NCBI RefSeq assembly: GCF_002019595.1
Contig: NZ_KV917369.1
Span: 1,512,417 to 1,576,416 of the forward strand
Direction of reading: 5' to 3'
Origin: Priestia abyssalis
GTDB lineage: Bacteria > Bacillota > Bacilli > Bacillales > Bacillaceae_H
DNA length: 64,000 nucleotides
The notes below the pieces were generated by a model. It was not told where the DNA came from. It did no database searches and saw nothing but the letters and a program-made list of their open reading frames with translations. The translations under genes were made by a program, and so were the position numbers. Position 1 is the stretch's first letter; every line of letters starts with the position of its first letter. Of this stretch, positions 16,927 to 25,243 are shown piece by piece.

Positions 16927-18041
16927 TTGAAGCAGTACTTAGAGTTATGCAAGCATGTATTAGAGAACGGAACAAAGAAAGAAGACCGGACCGGAACAGG
17001 GACCATTAGTACATTCGGTCATCAAATGCGCTTTAATTTACAGGATGGTTTTCCGGTTGTGACGACGAAAAAACTCCATTTGAAAAGCATTATTCATGAG
17101 CTGCTTTGGTTTTTGCAAGGAGATACGAATGTAAAATACTTACAGGATAACGGTGTCCGGATTTGGAACGAATGGGCTGATGAGAATGGCGAATTAGGCC
17201 CTGTGTACGGATACCAATGGCGCTCGTGGCCGACGGCGAATGGGGGCCATGTTGACCAGATGTCCAACTTGATTGAGCAGATTAAAAACAATCCCGATTC
17301 CCGCCGTCATATTGTCAGTGCATGGAATGTAGCGGATGTCGATAATATGGCATTGCCGCCATGTCACTGTTTATTCCAGTTTTACGTGGCAGATGGAAAA
17401 CTTTCTTGTCAGCTTTACCAGCGTTAATAATGAGCGCCTTTACAGAGAAATCTGTATCGAAAACCTTGCTAAACGGGGAAACTCTTTCTCAAAGACAATC
17501 CCGTGCTAAATTTTATTCTTTGTAGGTGATGTAATGAAATATAAGTCGGAAGTTTACAAAGTCATTAATACAAAGAATAAATAAATGCCGAACGACTATC
17601 CCATAATGGGAGTAGAATCCAAGCGATGGGGATTCGAAATGCAAGGGGTCTCTAAAAGAGATCGTGATATAGTCTCATCCCTATGGTGACATAGGGCAGC
17701 CAAGTTAGGCGGGTTAAGTGTAGCGAACTTAATCGAAGATGATGTCAGCTGACGTGTTTTTAGGAGTGCCATTCAACATTGCATCATATGCGTTATTAAC
17801 GATGATGATTGCACAAGTATGTGATTTAGAGCCGGGTGAGTTTGTTCATACGTTTGGCGATGTGCACATTTACTCGAATCATGTGGAACAGGTGAAACTG
17901 CAATTGACGCGCGAGCCAAAAGAGTTGCCGCAAATGAAAATGAACCCGGACGTGAAATCGATTTTTGATTTCAAGTTTGAAGATTTTGAGCTCGTCAATT
18001 ATGAGGCACATCCTCACATTAAAGGAGAAGTGAGCGTATGA
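16927..18041 (+). CDS. thyA: Thymidylate synthase, split by a group I intron; exons 16927-17424 and 17745-18041
   Basis: Converts dUMP and methylene-THF to dTMP and DHF. Exon 1 encodes 166 residues including the catalytic Cys in [10 protein letters not shown] and ends ...CQLYQR. Exon 2 continues [15 protein letters not shown] to [10 protein letters not shown]. Joined exactly at CGT|TCA, the protein is 264 aa, the length of B. subtilis ThyB, with an intact QRSADVFLG phosphate-binding loop. Without splicing a TAA follows the last exon 1 codon at once, giving a dead 166-aa product. Start: TTG 16927 gives the family start MKQYLELC; GTG 16918 or 16924 are alternatives. The stop overlaps dfrA. Confidence 0.93.
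17425..17744 (+). ncRNA. Self-splicing group I intron (IA2, T4 td-like) in thyA
   Basis: A 320-nt insert with the group I core. P1: exon GCGU (17421-17424) pairs with GCGC (17434-17437), giving the U.G at the 5' splice site. P10: UGA (17431-17433) pairs with exon 2 UCA (17745-17747). P2: TACAGA/TCTGTA around GAAA (17441-17456). P6 extension: 17512-17522 with 17571-17581. P7: GACTAT (17594-17599) with ATAGTC (17669-17674). P8: GAATCC with GGATTC (17615-17635). P9: CCCTATG/CATAGGG with GTGA loop (17679-17696). The intron ends in G. Stretches such as ACAATCCCGTGCTAAATT match my memory of the phage T4 td intron. Confidence 0.95.
17534..17584 (+). pseudogene. Stub of a GIY-YIG homing endonuclease gene inside the intron
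   Basis: A 16-codon frame, [16 protein letters not shown], lies in the loop of the P6 extension, preceded by GTAGGTGATGTA. It resembles the first residues of GIY-YIG intron endonucleases; I-TevI begins MKSGIYQIKNTLNNK in the same structural position of the td intron. The stop falls in the closing strand of the P6 stem, as expected if the rest of the ORF was deleted and the RNA fold kept. The stretch is short, so homology is an inference. Confidence 0.6.
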
Positions 18042-18523
18042 TTTCATTGATTGCGGCGATGGATAACAATCGTTTAATTGGGAGAAATAATGACTTGCCG
18101 TGGCGTTTGCCCGCAGATCTTGCCTATTTTAAAAAAATCACAATGGGGCATGCCATCGTCATGGGCAGGAAGACGTTCGAGTCGATTGGCAAGCCTCTTC
18201 CCGGCCGTGAGAATGTCATTGTGACGAGTCAGCAAGATTACAAGGTGGAGGGAGCATCTATTGTCCATTCCATAGAGGAGCTTCTTCATTTGGATGAAGA
18301 TTCAAAGGAAATATTTATTATCGGCGGAGCCCATTTATATGAGCAAACATTGGCACATGCGGATCGCCTTTACTTGACGGAAATTCAGGAACAATTCGAG
18401 GGAGATGCGTATTTTCCTAGCGTGGACGAGCGTGAGTGGAACATGATTTCTAAGACAGAAGGAATTAAAGACGAGAAAAACCCTTACACATACTTTTTTA
18501 CTGTCTATGAGCGGGTGCAATAA
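18038..18523 (+). CDS. dfrA: Dihydrofolate reductase, 161 aa
   Basis: Regenerates THF from the DHF made by ThyA. Starts with the ATGA overlap on the thyA stop, so is translationally coupled. Family features: [26 protein letters not shown] at the N-terminus (folate-binding Trp and acidic residue), [15 protein letters not shown] (NADPH site), and [11 protein letters not shown]. Normal length. Because dfrA lies behind the intron, splicing may also influence its expression through coupling. Confidence 0.96.
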   Translation: MISLIAAMDNNRLIGRNNDLPWRLPADLAYFKKITMGHAIVMGRKTFESIGKPLPGRENVIVTSQQDYKVEGASIVHSIEELLHLDEDSKEIFIIGGAHLYEQTLAHADRLYLTEIQEQFEGDAYFPSVDEREWNMISKTEGIKDEKNPYTYFFTVYERVQ

Positions 18524-18622
18524 TCACTTTTTATAGAGACAAAGAACGTATCGGACATGAATAGCTGCTTATTCATGTCCGATCATGTTTGGGGATGAAT
18601 ATAAGAAATTCGGAGGAACGGC

Positions 18623-19351
18623 ATGATACGCTCTATTTATTGGTTTATGTATTTTTTCGGTTTTTTAGTATACAGTCTGCCTTCTTTACGCAAAGTCAAA
18701 TCATTGCCGAGTTCAATGAGTACAGCTGAAAGAGATCGTAAAATCCATGAGGTGCCGAAACGGTGGGCGCGAGATTTAGTCAACTTAACCGGTTCGACCG
18801 TGACGGTCAAAGGGGCAGAGAATTTGCCAGAGGGACCGGTTTTATTTGTGAGTAATCATCAAGGAAATTTTGATATTCCTGTGCTGATGAGCTCAATTGA
18901 AAAGCCATTTGGGTTTATTTCAAAAGTAGAGGTAAAGAAAATTCCGCTTGTACCAAAATGGATGGAAGTCATGAATTGCATTTTCATTGATCGAAGCAAT
19001 CGCCGTCAGGCTGTCCAATCCATTAAAGAGGGTACCAAAGCGTTAAAAGAGGGACATTCCCTTGTCATTTTTCCAGAGGGAACAAGAAGCAAGGGAGGAG
19101 CTGTTGGTGAATTTAAGGCTGGCGGTTTGCGAATGGCACTGGATGCGAAAGTCCCGATTGTTCCTGTCACGATTAATGGTACATATAAAATCATGGAACA
19201 AAATAAGTTTGGGTTTACGCCTGCCCATGTAGAAGTTATGGTTGGCCAACCTTTTGTAAAACATATAGAAGAAAAAACGGATGGAAAAGAATTATCCCAT
19301 TTTATCAGGGAAACCATCATTCAGAATTTAGAGAAAAGCTCGCTTAAATAA
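18623..19351 (+). CDS. plsC: 1-acyl-glycerol-3-phosphate acyltransferase, PlsC family, 242 aa
   Basis: Makes phosphatidic acid from lysophosphatidate at the membrane. An N-terminal hydrophobic segment (about 3-20) anchors it. NHQGNFD near residue 74 is the HX4D catalytic motif, and IFPEGTRSKGG is the substrate-binding motif. GGAGG precedes the ATG. Matches the position of ypkP beside dfrA in B. subtilis. The terminator at 19351-19409 follows. Confidence 0.9.
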   Translation: MIRSIYWFMYFFGFLVYSLPSLRKVKSLPSSMSTAERDRKIHEVPKRWARDLVNLTGSTVTVKGAENLPEGPVLFVSNHQGNFDIPVLMSSIEKPFGFISKVEVKKIPLVPKWMEVMNCIFIDRSNRRQAVQSIKEGTKALKEGHSLVIFPEGTRSKGGAVGEFKAGGLRMALDAKVPIVPVTINGTYKIMEQNKFGFTPAHVEVMVGQPFVKHIEEKTDGKELSHFIRETIIQNLEKSSLK

Positions 19352-19409
19352 AAGAACAGCTCGATTAACAAAAAACGATGTTTCATGTTAATGGAGCCGT
19401 TCTTTTTTT
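19351..19409 (+). terminator. Terminator after plsC
   Basis: AAAGAAC-GCTC-ATTAAC pairs imperfectly with GTTAAT-GAGC-GTTCTTT, with a T-run. Confidence 0.75.
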
Positions 19410-19563
19410 ACTTAATTCTACAGTTCTATCCCGCTCTAACAAGTGATAAAATGATTGAAATATCTTTATAATTGTTTAAAAAATTAGAAAAAATAATTAA
19501 TTGAATGTTATTTCGTGATATAATGTACAAATCATAAGGGAAAACAGAGGAAGGAAGTTGAAT

Positions 19564-20835
19564 ATGGGACAACAAGTTGAAAACAAAGTAAAAGCAGTTC
19601 ATTTAGAGGACATTTTGATTGCAAATCAAATGATTAAAGATGTCGTTATTCATACTCCTTTACAGCGAAATAATCTATTATCTGAAAGATATGAGTGTAA
19701 CGTTTACTTAAAAAGAGAAGATTTACAGGCTGTTCGTTCATTCAAATTGCGCGGTGCGTATAATAGAATTAAAAAGCTAAGCGAAGCTGAACTTGTAAAC
19801 GGAATTGCGTGTGCAAGTGCAGGGAATCACGCCCAAGGAGTGGCATATGCATGCCGACAGTTAAACATTCAAGGGAAAATCTTTATGCCAAGCACCACAC
19901 CGAGACAAAAAGTCAATCAAGTTCAATTTCTCGGAAAAGAGAATGTGGAGATTGTGTTGATCGGGGATACATTTGATGATTCCTATGACAAAGCCATTGA
20001 GTGCAGTAACGCGGAAAACCGAACATTCATTCATCCATTTGATGATGTTGACGTCATTGCGGGACAAGGGACGGTAGCGGTTGAGATGCTGAATGATTGT
20101 GAAGAGGAAATCGATTATGTTTTTGCCAGCATTGGCGGCGGGGGGCTGATCTCCGGTGTTGGAACATATATCAAAAGTGTTTCTCCTCAAACAAAGTTAA
20201 TCGGAGTGGAGCCTAAAGGAGCTCCGAGTATGAAAGAATCGATTATGCAAGGCGAAGTGGTACCGCTGCAGAAAATTGACCCTTTTGTGGACGGGGCAGC
20301 CGTTAAAAAGGTTGGATCGATTACGTATGAAATCAGCAAAGAAATTGTTGATGATATTGTTGTAGTACCAGAAGGAAAAGTATGTACAACGATATTATCT
20401 TTGTATAATGAAAATGCCATTGTGGCAGAACCCGCGGGAGCATTGCCTATCGCTGCATTAGATGCATATGCGAATGAAATTAAAGGCAAAACTGTTGTTT
20501 GCATTATTAGCGGGGGAAATAATGACATTGGCCGTATGCAGGAAATTAAAGAACGCTCGATGATTTATGAGGGATTGCAGCATTACTTTATTGTAAACTT
20601 CCCACAACGTGCAGGTGCATTAAGGGAATTTTTAGATGAGGTTCTTGGTCCAAATGATGATATCAGCCGATTTGAGTATACGAAGAAAAATAATAAAGAC
20701 AGCGGACCGGCTTTAGTCGGTATTGAATTAAAAAATAAAGAAGACTACTTCTCGCTTATTGAGCGATTGAACAAAAAAGGGTTTCCGTTTACAGAAGTTA
20801 ACAAAGACAGCAATCTATTTCATTTGCTTATCTAA
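19564..20835 (+). CDS. ilvA: Threonine dehydratase (biosynthetic), 423 aa
   Basis: PLP enzyme that deaminates threonine to 2-oxobutyrate, first step to isoleucine. PLP lysine is Lys61 in VRSFKLRGAYN, and the phosphate-binding glycine loop is IGGGGLISGVG. A C-terminal ACT-like regulatory domain (about 325-423) begins at LQHYFIVNFPQRAGALREF. ATG 19564 follows GAGGAAGG; TTG 19558 is less likely. AAAAAATTAGAAAAAATAATT upstream (19477-19500 region) weakly recalls a CodY site, unproven. Confidence 0.95.
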   Translation: MGQQVENKVKAVHLEDILIANQMIKDVVIHTPLQRNNLLSERYECNVYLKREDLQAVRSFKLRGAYNRIKKLSEAELVNGIACASAGNHAQGVAYACRQLNIQGKIFMPSTTPRQKVNQVQFLGKENVEIVLIGDTFDDSYDKAIECSNAENRTFIHPFDDVDVIAGQGTVAVEMLNDCEEEIDYVFASIGGGGLISGVGTYIKSVSPQTKLIGVEPKGAPSMKESIMQGEVVPLQKIDPFVDGAAVKKVGSITYEISKEIVDDIVVVPEGKVCTTILSLYNENAIVAEPAGALPIAALDAYANEIKGKTVVCIISGGNNDIGRMQEIKERSMIYEGLQHYFIVNFPQRAGALREFLDEVLGPNDDISRFEYTKKNNKDSGPALVGIELKNKEDYFSLIERLNKKGFPFTEVNKDSNLFHLLI

Positions 20836-20854
20836 ATACCCAATCGTAAGGCGT

Positions 20855-20898
20855 AAATCCTTGAACAAGGCGCTCTTTGCCTATGTTCAAGGATTTTT
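20855..20898 (+). terminator. ilvA terminator, family B-like stem
   Basis: AAATCCTTGAACAAGG pairs with CCTATGTTCAAGGATTT plus T-run. The loop GCGCTCTTTGCC is the reverse complement of the GGCAAAGAGCGC-like loop of family B, so this may be a family B copy in the opposite orientation. Confidence 0.75.
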
Positions 20899-20952
20899 GT
20901 GAAAAAATATATAATCTTAACATAAAAAGACAACATTCGAGCCTAGAATAGA

Positions 20953-20958
20953 GGTATA
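20953..20958 (+). promoter_or_regulatory. TATAAT -10 box upstream of ypmP
   Basis: A perfect -10 hexamer without a clear -35. Transcription would begin near 20965, which leaves no room for an RBS before GTG 20972 and favours TTG 20993 as the ypmP start. Confidence 0.5.
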
Positions 20959-20992
20959 ATAAAAGAAACGGGTGAAAAAGAGGATTGATATC

Positions 20993-21244
20993 TTGTTATT
21001 CAAAAGCCTAGAATTCAAACATTTAAATGAACAGAAGGTAAAAGTGATTGAAATTCCGGTATTGGAGGACGATAACCCTTATCGATTCATGATTTCTATT
21101 CGGCTTGAGGCATTTATAAACAAAATTTACAACAATCAGAACCCGAAAAAAGTATATTCTTTCAAAGAATACTTAAAGCGAGTATTGAAATGGAAACAAT
21201 ATGAACTGGTTTTTAAAGAAGATATTTTAAAACATAATGCATAG
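20993..21244 (+). CDS. ypmP: YpmP-like hypothetical protein, 83 aa
   Basis: Small basic protein starting (M)LFKSLEFKHLNEQKVKV. TTG 20993 has AGAGG 8 nt upstream. No known domain. It sits between ilvA and ypmQRS, the place of ypmP in B. subtilis; the symbol rests mainly on position. The terminator at 21289-21339 follows. Confidence 0.6.
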   Translation: MLFKSLEFKHLNEQKVKVIEIPVLEDDNPYRFMISIRLEAFINKIYNNQNPKKVYSFKEYLKRVLKWKQYELVFKEDILKHNA

Positions 21245-21288
21245 TACAATCGGTCTTCGTTTAAAGGCCGATATAGATGGTTTATTTT

Positions 21289-21339
21289 AGAAGCTGGAAA
21301 GAAGACATGTTGCTTATATCTTCTTTCCGGCTTCTTTTT
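21289..21339. terminator. Terminator after ypmP
   Basis: A 17-bp stem from AGAAGCTGGAAAGAAGA to its complement with T-run. Confidence 0.85.
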
Positions 21340-21399
21340 GTATGGATTTAGTCCTTTTTGCAAGGGATAGGGCTATTGGCTTTATGTATTATGCGGAAT

Positions 21400-21546
21400 A
21401 AGAAAATCTCCTTAGTTCAAGGGGATTTTTTGTTGTGGATGCTAAAGATGAGTGTTAATCTTAGTTGGCCTTCTTTGATCAACCTCTCTTTGCTTTTCTC
21501 TATCAAAGTTTTGCCCAGAGTCCCCCTACTTCAGCCGTAAGGTAAG
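21400..21546. mobile_element. Intergenic relic with a reversed IS605-type end
   Basis: CCCCCTACTTCAGCCGTAAG followed by GTAAGTGGTGAGAG is close to the reverse complement of the element end at 10680-10720. A small hairpin (AAATCTCCTT/AAGGGGATTT) precedes it. The 60-codon frame here has no coding features. The rest of the 21340-21631 gap shows nothing else. Confidence 0.45.
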
Positions 21547-21631
21547 TGGTGAGAGTATTCACATAGTTAAATATTTCTAATTTTAGGGAATATGATATAA
21601 TTTTAAAATGAGAAGAGATATAGGAGATTGA

Positions 21632-23290
21632 GTGGTGGGAGAAATGAGAACTTATTTACGAAACTTAAGTGTATTTAACAAAACCGTATTATTTTCCACT
21701 TTCATCGTTATTTTGGTTGGCCTTGGGACAGCCTATATCAGTTATCAAACCCAAAGGAACGCCATTCAAGATGTGCTATCCAATCAGGCGGTAGGAACGG
21801 CAAATTTATGGAAAAACACTCTATCTATCGAGGATATAAAAATGGCGGAGCAGGCTCTAAGCCAATCAGACCCTTACATTAAACGATTAAAGAAATCCAT
21901 TCAGATGATCAATACAGATCAATCTTCCTATTTAATGGCGTCTATACTATCAGCTGAACAGACAAGCAGAGAAAGTGTAAGAGTTCTAGTTACGGGTAAT
22001 GAACGAGTAGAAAAAGAGCTTGGAAAAACGGGAATCTATGAAGCTCCCCCCGAGTATATGGGTGCTTACAATAGAGTCATTACATTAAAGAAACCTGTCT
22101 ATTCAAAAGTATATACGGACCAATTTGGAACATGGATTACCGGATATGTGCCCATAATGGAAGAAAGCAATAAAGTAGCCGCCGTATTTACTATTGACAT
22201 CGATGCAAGTTTGTTAGCTACGTATCAGCGAAAGCTTATTGCCTCTCTTGTTGTCGGCTGTATCCTGCTGTTCACCATTATTATTTTTTTCCAGGATTGG
22301 GGATTGAGAAAGCTAATGGCCCCCCTTAAAGAGTTATTGAATGGAATACAGCAGGTAAGCAAGGGGAATTTCCAAGTGCGCATGAGACAAATCGATAAAT
22401 CTGAAATTGGAGATATTAGTTGGCAATTTAACGAGATGACGAAAAAATTGCAAATATTGTTTGATCAAGTAGCGGCAACGACGGAACACTTCGGTGAAAA
22501 AGTGAAGCCGAAAGAGCCGTTAAAAGGAATTGAAAAAGCAATTGATGAGATGGAAATGATTATTGAACGCACAAAGCTGCAAAAAGAACTGCAGCGTGCT
22601 GAAAAAATGAATGCGATCGGACAATTGGCTGCCTCTGTAGCACATGAAATCCGAAACCCGATGACGGTCGTAAAAGGTTTTTTGCAAATTTTTCAACAAA
22701 AGGAAAATTTATCCGAAGACGAGAAAGGATATGTACAACTAATGATCAGTGAAATAAGTCGGGCCGAGCTCATCATTAACGATTATCTTTCCTTGGCCCG
22801 CCCTGATATGGAGCATAATGAGAAGATAGATTGTACATCATGTTTGACAAATCTTGTAGAACTATTGTCCTCTTATGCGCTGCTTACGAACAATATTAAA
22901 ATAGACTTGGACGTTCGACAAAAGGCATATGTAAAAGGGAGTAAAAATGAATTAAATCAAGTGCTGCTCAATGTGCTAAAAAATGGAATCGAGGCCATGA
23001 AAGATGGGGGCACACTGAAAGTTCACTTGTCGACAGATCTGGAATTTGTACATATAACCATTGCGGATACGGGCATCGGCATGTCGCATGAAGAGTTACA
23101 GCGACTCGGAACGCCTTTTTATTCATTAAAAGAAAAAGGAACGGGCATCGGCATGATGGTCTCTTATCAAATCATTGAAAAGATGAAGGGAAAGATAGCG
23201 GTTACCAGTCAAAAAGATAAAGGAACCACTTTTGTCATTTCATTGCCGCGTCAGCATACAAACTCGCCCAACGAAGACGCAATTGCTTAG
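21632..23290 (+). CDS. Membrane sensor histidine kinase (HAMP-HisKA-HATPase), 552 aa
   Basis: Two transmembrane helices (about 18-38 and 203-225) flank an extracytoplasmic sensor of about 160 residues. Then come HAMP (about 228-280), a coiled linker, HisKA with phospho-acceptor His in SVAHEIRNPMTVVKGFLQIF, and HATPase_c with NVLKNGIEAM (N box), DTGIGM (G1) and GTGIGM (G2). The H-box closely matches Bacillus sporulation kinases of the KinB/KinC type. No response regulator gene is adjacent, so it is an orphan. GTG 21632 or 21635 fits AGGAG at 21622. Confidence 0.85.
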   Translation: MVGEMRTYLRNLSVFNKTVLFSTFIVILVGLGTAYISYQTQRNAIQDVLSNQAVGTANLWKNTLSIEDIKMAEQALSQSDPYIKRLKKSIQMINTDQSSYLMASILSAEQTSRESVRVLVTGNERVEKELGKTGIYEAPPEYMGAYNRVITLKKPVYSKVYTDQFGTWITGYVPIMEESNKVAAVFTIDIDASLLATYQRKLIASLVVGCILLFTIIIFFQDWGLRKLMAPLKELLNGIQQVSKGNFQVRMRQIDKSEIGDISWQFNEMTKKLQILFDQVAATTEHFGEKVKPKEPLKGIEKAIDEMEMIIERTKLQKELQRAEKMNAIGQLAASVAHEIRNPMTVVKGFLQIFQQKENLSEDEKGYVQLMISEISRAELIINDYLSLARPDMEHNEKIDCTSCLTNLVELLSSYALLTNNIKIDLDVRQKAYVKGSKNELNQVLLNVLKNGIEAMKDGGTLKVHLSTDLEFVHITIADTGIGMSHEELQRLGTPFYSLKEKGTGIGMMVSYQIIEKMKGKIAVTSQKDKGTTFVISLPRQHTNSPNEDAIA

Positions 23291-23291
23291 G

Positions 23292-23340
23292 TCTAAAAAC
23301 ATGAAGATGGCTGTTCTGCAGCCATCTTCATGTTTTTAGA
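23292..23340. terminator. Bidirectional terminator
   Basis: A 22-bp perfect stem from TCTAAAAACATGAAGATGGC to its complement with a short loop. Confidence 0.9.
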
Positions 23341-23435
23341 TGTGACAGTAAAGTGAAATCGCTTTTCACGATTTTCATAGTTTGTTAAAATGGACGAAGG
23401 AATCATGAACTTAATAAGCGGGGAGTTTGAACATA

Positions 23436-24017
23436 TTGAAGAACAAGAAAATAAAAGCTTGGTTTACAATAGGTATAATGGTTGTTCTGTTAACAGCATG
23501 CGGTTCGAAAATTCCCGATCCATTGAATTGGAAATTAGATGATTTTACTTATACAAACCAGGAGAGCCAGTCATTTGGTTTGTCTGATTTGCAGGGAAAA
23601 GTATGGATTGCTGACTTTATCTTTACAAACTGTGAAACCGTCTGTCCACCGATGACGGCCAATATGGCAAAATTGCAACAAAAAATGAAAGAAGAAGGAT
23701 TGGAAGTGGAGTTTGTTTCGTTTAGTGTTGATCCTGAACACGATACTCCACAAGCCTTGACCGAATATATCAAGAAGTATAACGCAGATTTGTCGAATTG
23801 GCATTTATTAACGGGATACGATCAAGAAGAGATTGAGCAATTTGCGATGAAGCAATTTAAAACCATCGTTCAAATGCCCAAGCAAAGCGACCAGGTTATT
23901 CATGGAACGGATTTTTATTTAGTCGACCAAGAAGGGAAAGTCATCAAATCATATAGTGGTGTATCGGATACGCCATATGATGAAATTATTGAGCACGTAA
24001 AAGCCCTTCAAAACTAA
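23436..24017 (+). CDS. ypmQ: SCO1/SenC lipoprotein YpmQ, 193 aa
   Basis: Copper-handling thioredoxin-fold protein, probably for assembly of the CuA centre of cytochrome oxidase. Lipobox LLTACG (Cys near 22) marks a lipoprotein. FTNCETVCPPM is the CxxxC copper motif, and VIHGTDFYLVD holds the third ligand His. TTG 23436 lies 10 nt from GGGAG; TTG 23427 is too close. First of ypmQ, ypmR and ypmS. Confidence 0.88.
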   Translation: MKNKKIKAWFTIGIMVVLLTACGSKIPDPLNWKLDDFTYTNQESQSFGLSDLQGKVWIADFIFTNCETVCPPMTANMAKLQQKMKEEGLEVEFVSFSVDPEHDTPQALTEYIKKYNADLSNWHLLTGYDQEEIEQFAMKQFKTIVQMPKQSDQVIHGTDFYLVDQEGKVIKSYSGVSDTPYDEIIEHVKALQN

Positions 24018-24029
24018 ATACGAAGACCT

Positions 24030-24060
24030 TTGTGGGCTTATTCGAGATAGAAGAATAAGT
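24030..24060. repeat. Family B tail remnant, copy B6
   Basis: GACCTTTGTGGGCTTATTCGAGATAGAAG matches the conserved tail of B1 and B3 without the stems. The 24017-24403 gap otherwise holds only the hairpin listed next. Confidence 0.5.
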
Positions 24061-24149
24061 AGAGCAAGAATCAGTGGCGAATGTTAAAGATTAAATGGGA
24101 TCTATATACAAGAACAGCTGAAATAGATTTTTTCGGTCTGTTTTTTCAA

Positions 24150-24210
24150 AATCACTATTTATGCCGATGAGTGAGGAAAATGACCATCGTGTAAATAGTG
24201 TTTTCTTTTT
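24150..24210. terminator. Two-step hairpin, probable terminator
   Basis: CACTATTTA pairs with TAAATAGTG, with an inner CGATG/CATCG, and runs into TTTTCTTTTT. Confidence 0.6.
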
Positions 24211-24403
24211 ATTATGCAATGCTCTAAAATTTTTGAAGAAAGAGGCTTTTTAAAGTATAGGAGTGCAAGAATACAAGACTTTTTGCATACGATAATTACA
24301 AATAATTCCTTGTATTTCTTGATATTAAACGTATGGATACTTGACATGGTGTGATAACATAAAAAATAAAGTGAAGCTTAGACAAAACAGTAGGTGTTTG
24401 TAA

Positions 24404-25231
24404 ATGAATAAAAAATGGTTTTATTGTTTCGTTTGCGCTTGTTTTCTTACGGCTTGTTCATCGCCTGCCTTTTTGATGAAACAGCCGCTGGAGATCGAAG
24501 CCAAACAGACAAACCTTCAAGTTAAATCTCATATTCCGAAAGGTTTTTTTCCAGTTGATTTAAATATCGTGGCCATTGGTGATTCTTTGACAGAAGGGGT
24601 TGGAGATTCGAGTAAACAAGGCGGTTACGTACCATATGTAGTGAAATTCATTTCAGAGCATAAAGCGGTTGACGATGTACGGGTAAGCAATTTAGGAAAG
24701 CGGGGCAATCGGACAGATCAATTGCTTGAACGGCTGAAACAAGAGGAAGTCGTAGCGAAAGTCTCTCGTGCAGATATTGTATTTATGACCATTGGAGGAA
24801 ATGATATGATGAAGGTCGTTCGAGACTTTTTTTATAACATTTCCCTTAAAACGTTTGAGAAAGAACAAAGTAAATATGAAGCAAGATTGTCGCGAGTATT
24901 GGAGCGGATTCGTGAAATTAATCCAGGCGGCCACATCTATTTAATTGGCTTTTATAATCCGTTTTTGCATTCATTGAAATCAGTGAATGAAATTAATATC
25001 ATTGTTAAACAATGGAATGAGGCAAGCGAAAAAGTGGCGGGACGCTATAAAGATGTTACGTATGTAAATGTAGAAGATGTATTTGAAGTGCAAGAGTCTT
25101 TATTAGCAAAAGACCAGTTTCATCCGAATAAAAAAGGGTATGAGTTAATTGCACAAAGAATTAATGAATACGTGTTGGAACAACAAGAGGAAATGAACTC
25201 CATTGAGTTGGCAAAGCCGGAAGCGGAGTAA
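24404..25231 (+). CDS. ypmR: SGNH/GDSL lipase-esterase lipoprotein YpmR, 275 aa
   Basis: Lipobox FLTACSS near residue 18. SGNH blocks: I with catalytic Ser in AIGDSLTEGVGD, II Gly in NLGKRG, III in TIGGNDMM, and V in DQFHPNKKGYEL with catalytic Asp and His. The substrate is unknown, likely a lipid or acylated wall compound. Followed 12 nt later by ypmS, so an operon. Confidence 0.9.
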   Translation: MNKKWFYCFVCACFLTACSSPAFLMKQPLEIEAKQTNLQVKSHIPKGFFPVDLNIVAIGDSLTEGVGDSSKQGGYVPYVVKFISEHKAVDDVRVSNLGKRGNRTDQLLERLKQEEVVAKVSRADIVFMTIGGNDMMKVVRDFFYNISLKTFEKEQSKYEARLSRVLERIREINPGGHIYLIGFYNPFLHSLKSVNEINIIVKQWNEASEKVAGRYKDVTYVNVEDVFEVQESLLAKDQFHPNKKGYELIAQRINEYVLEQQEEMNSIELAKPEAE

Positions 25232-25243
25232 GGAGCTAGTGAG

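Noticed and set aside
16918..17745. thyA as a frameshifted or disrupted pseudogene
   Set aside because: The interruption has full group I intron structure and precise exon joining restores a normal protein.
19470..19510. CodY box upstream of ilvA
   Set aside because: Only a loose A/T-rich match; not distinguishable from background here.
21358..21540. 60-codon plus-strand ORF
   Set aside because: It runs across a terminator hairpin and an IS605-end relic, with no RBS or homology signs.
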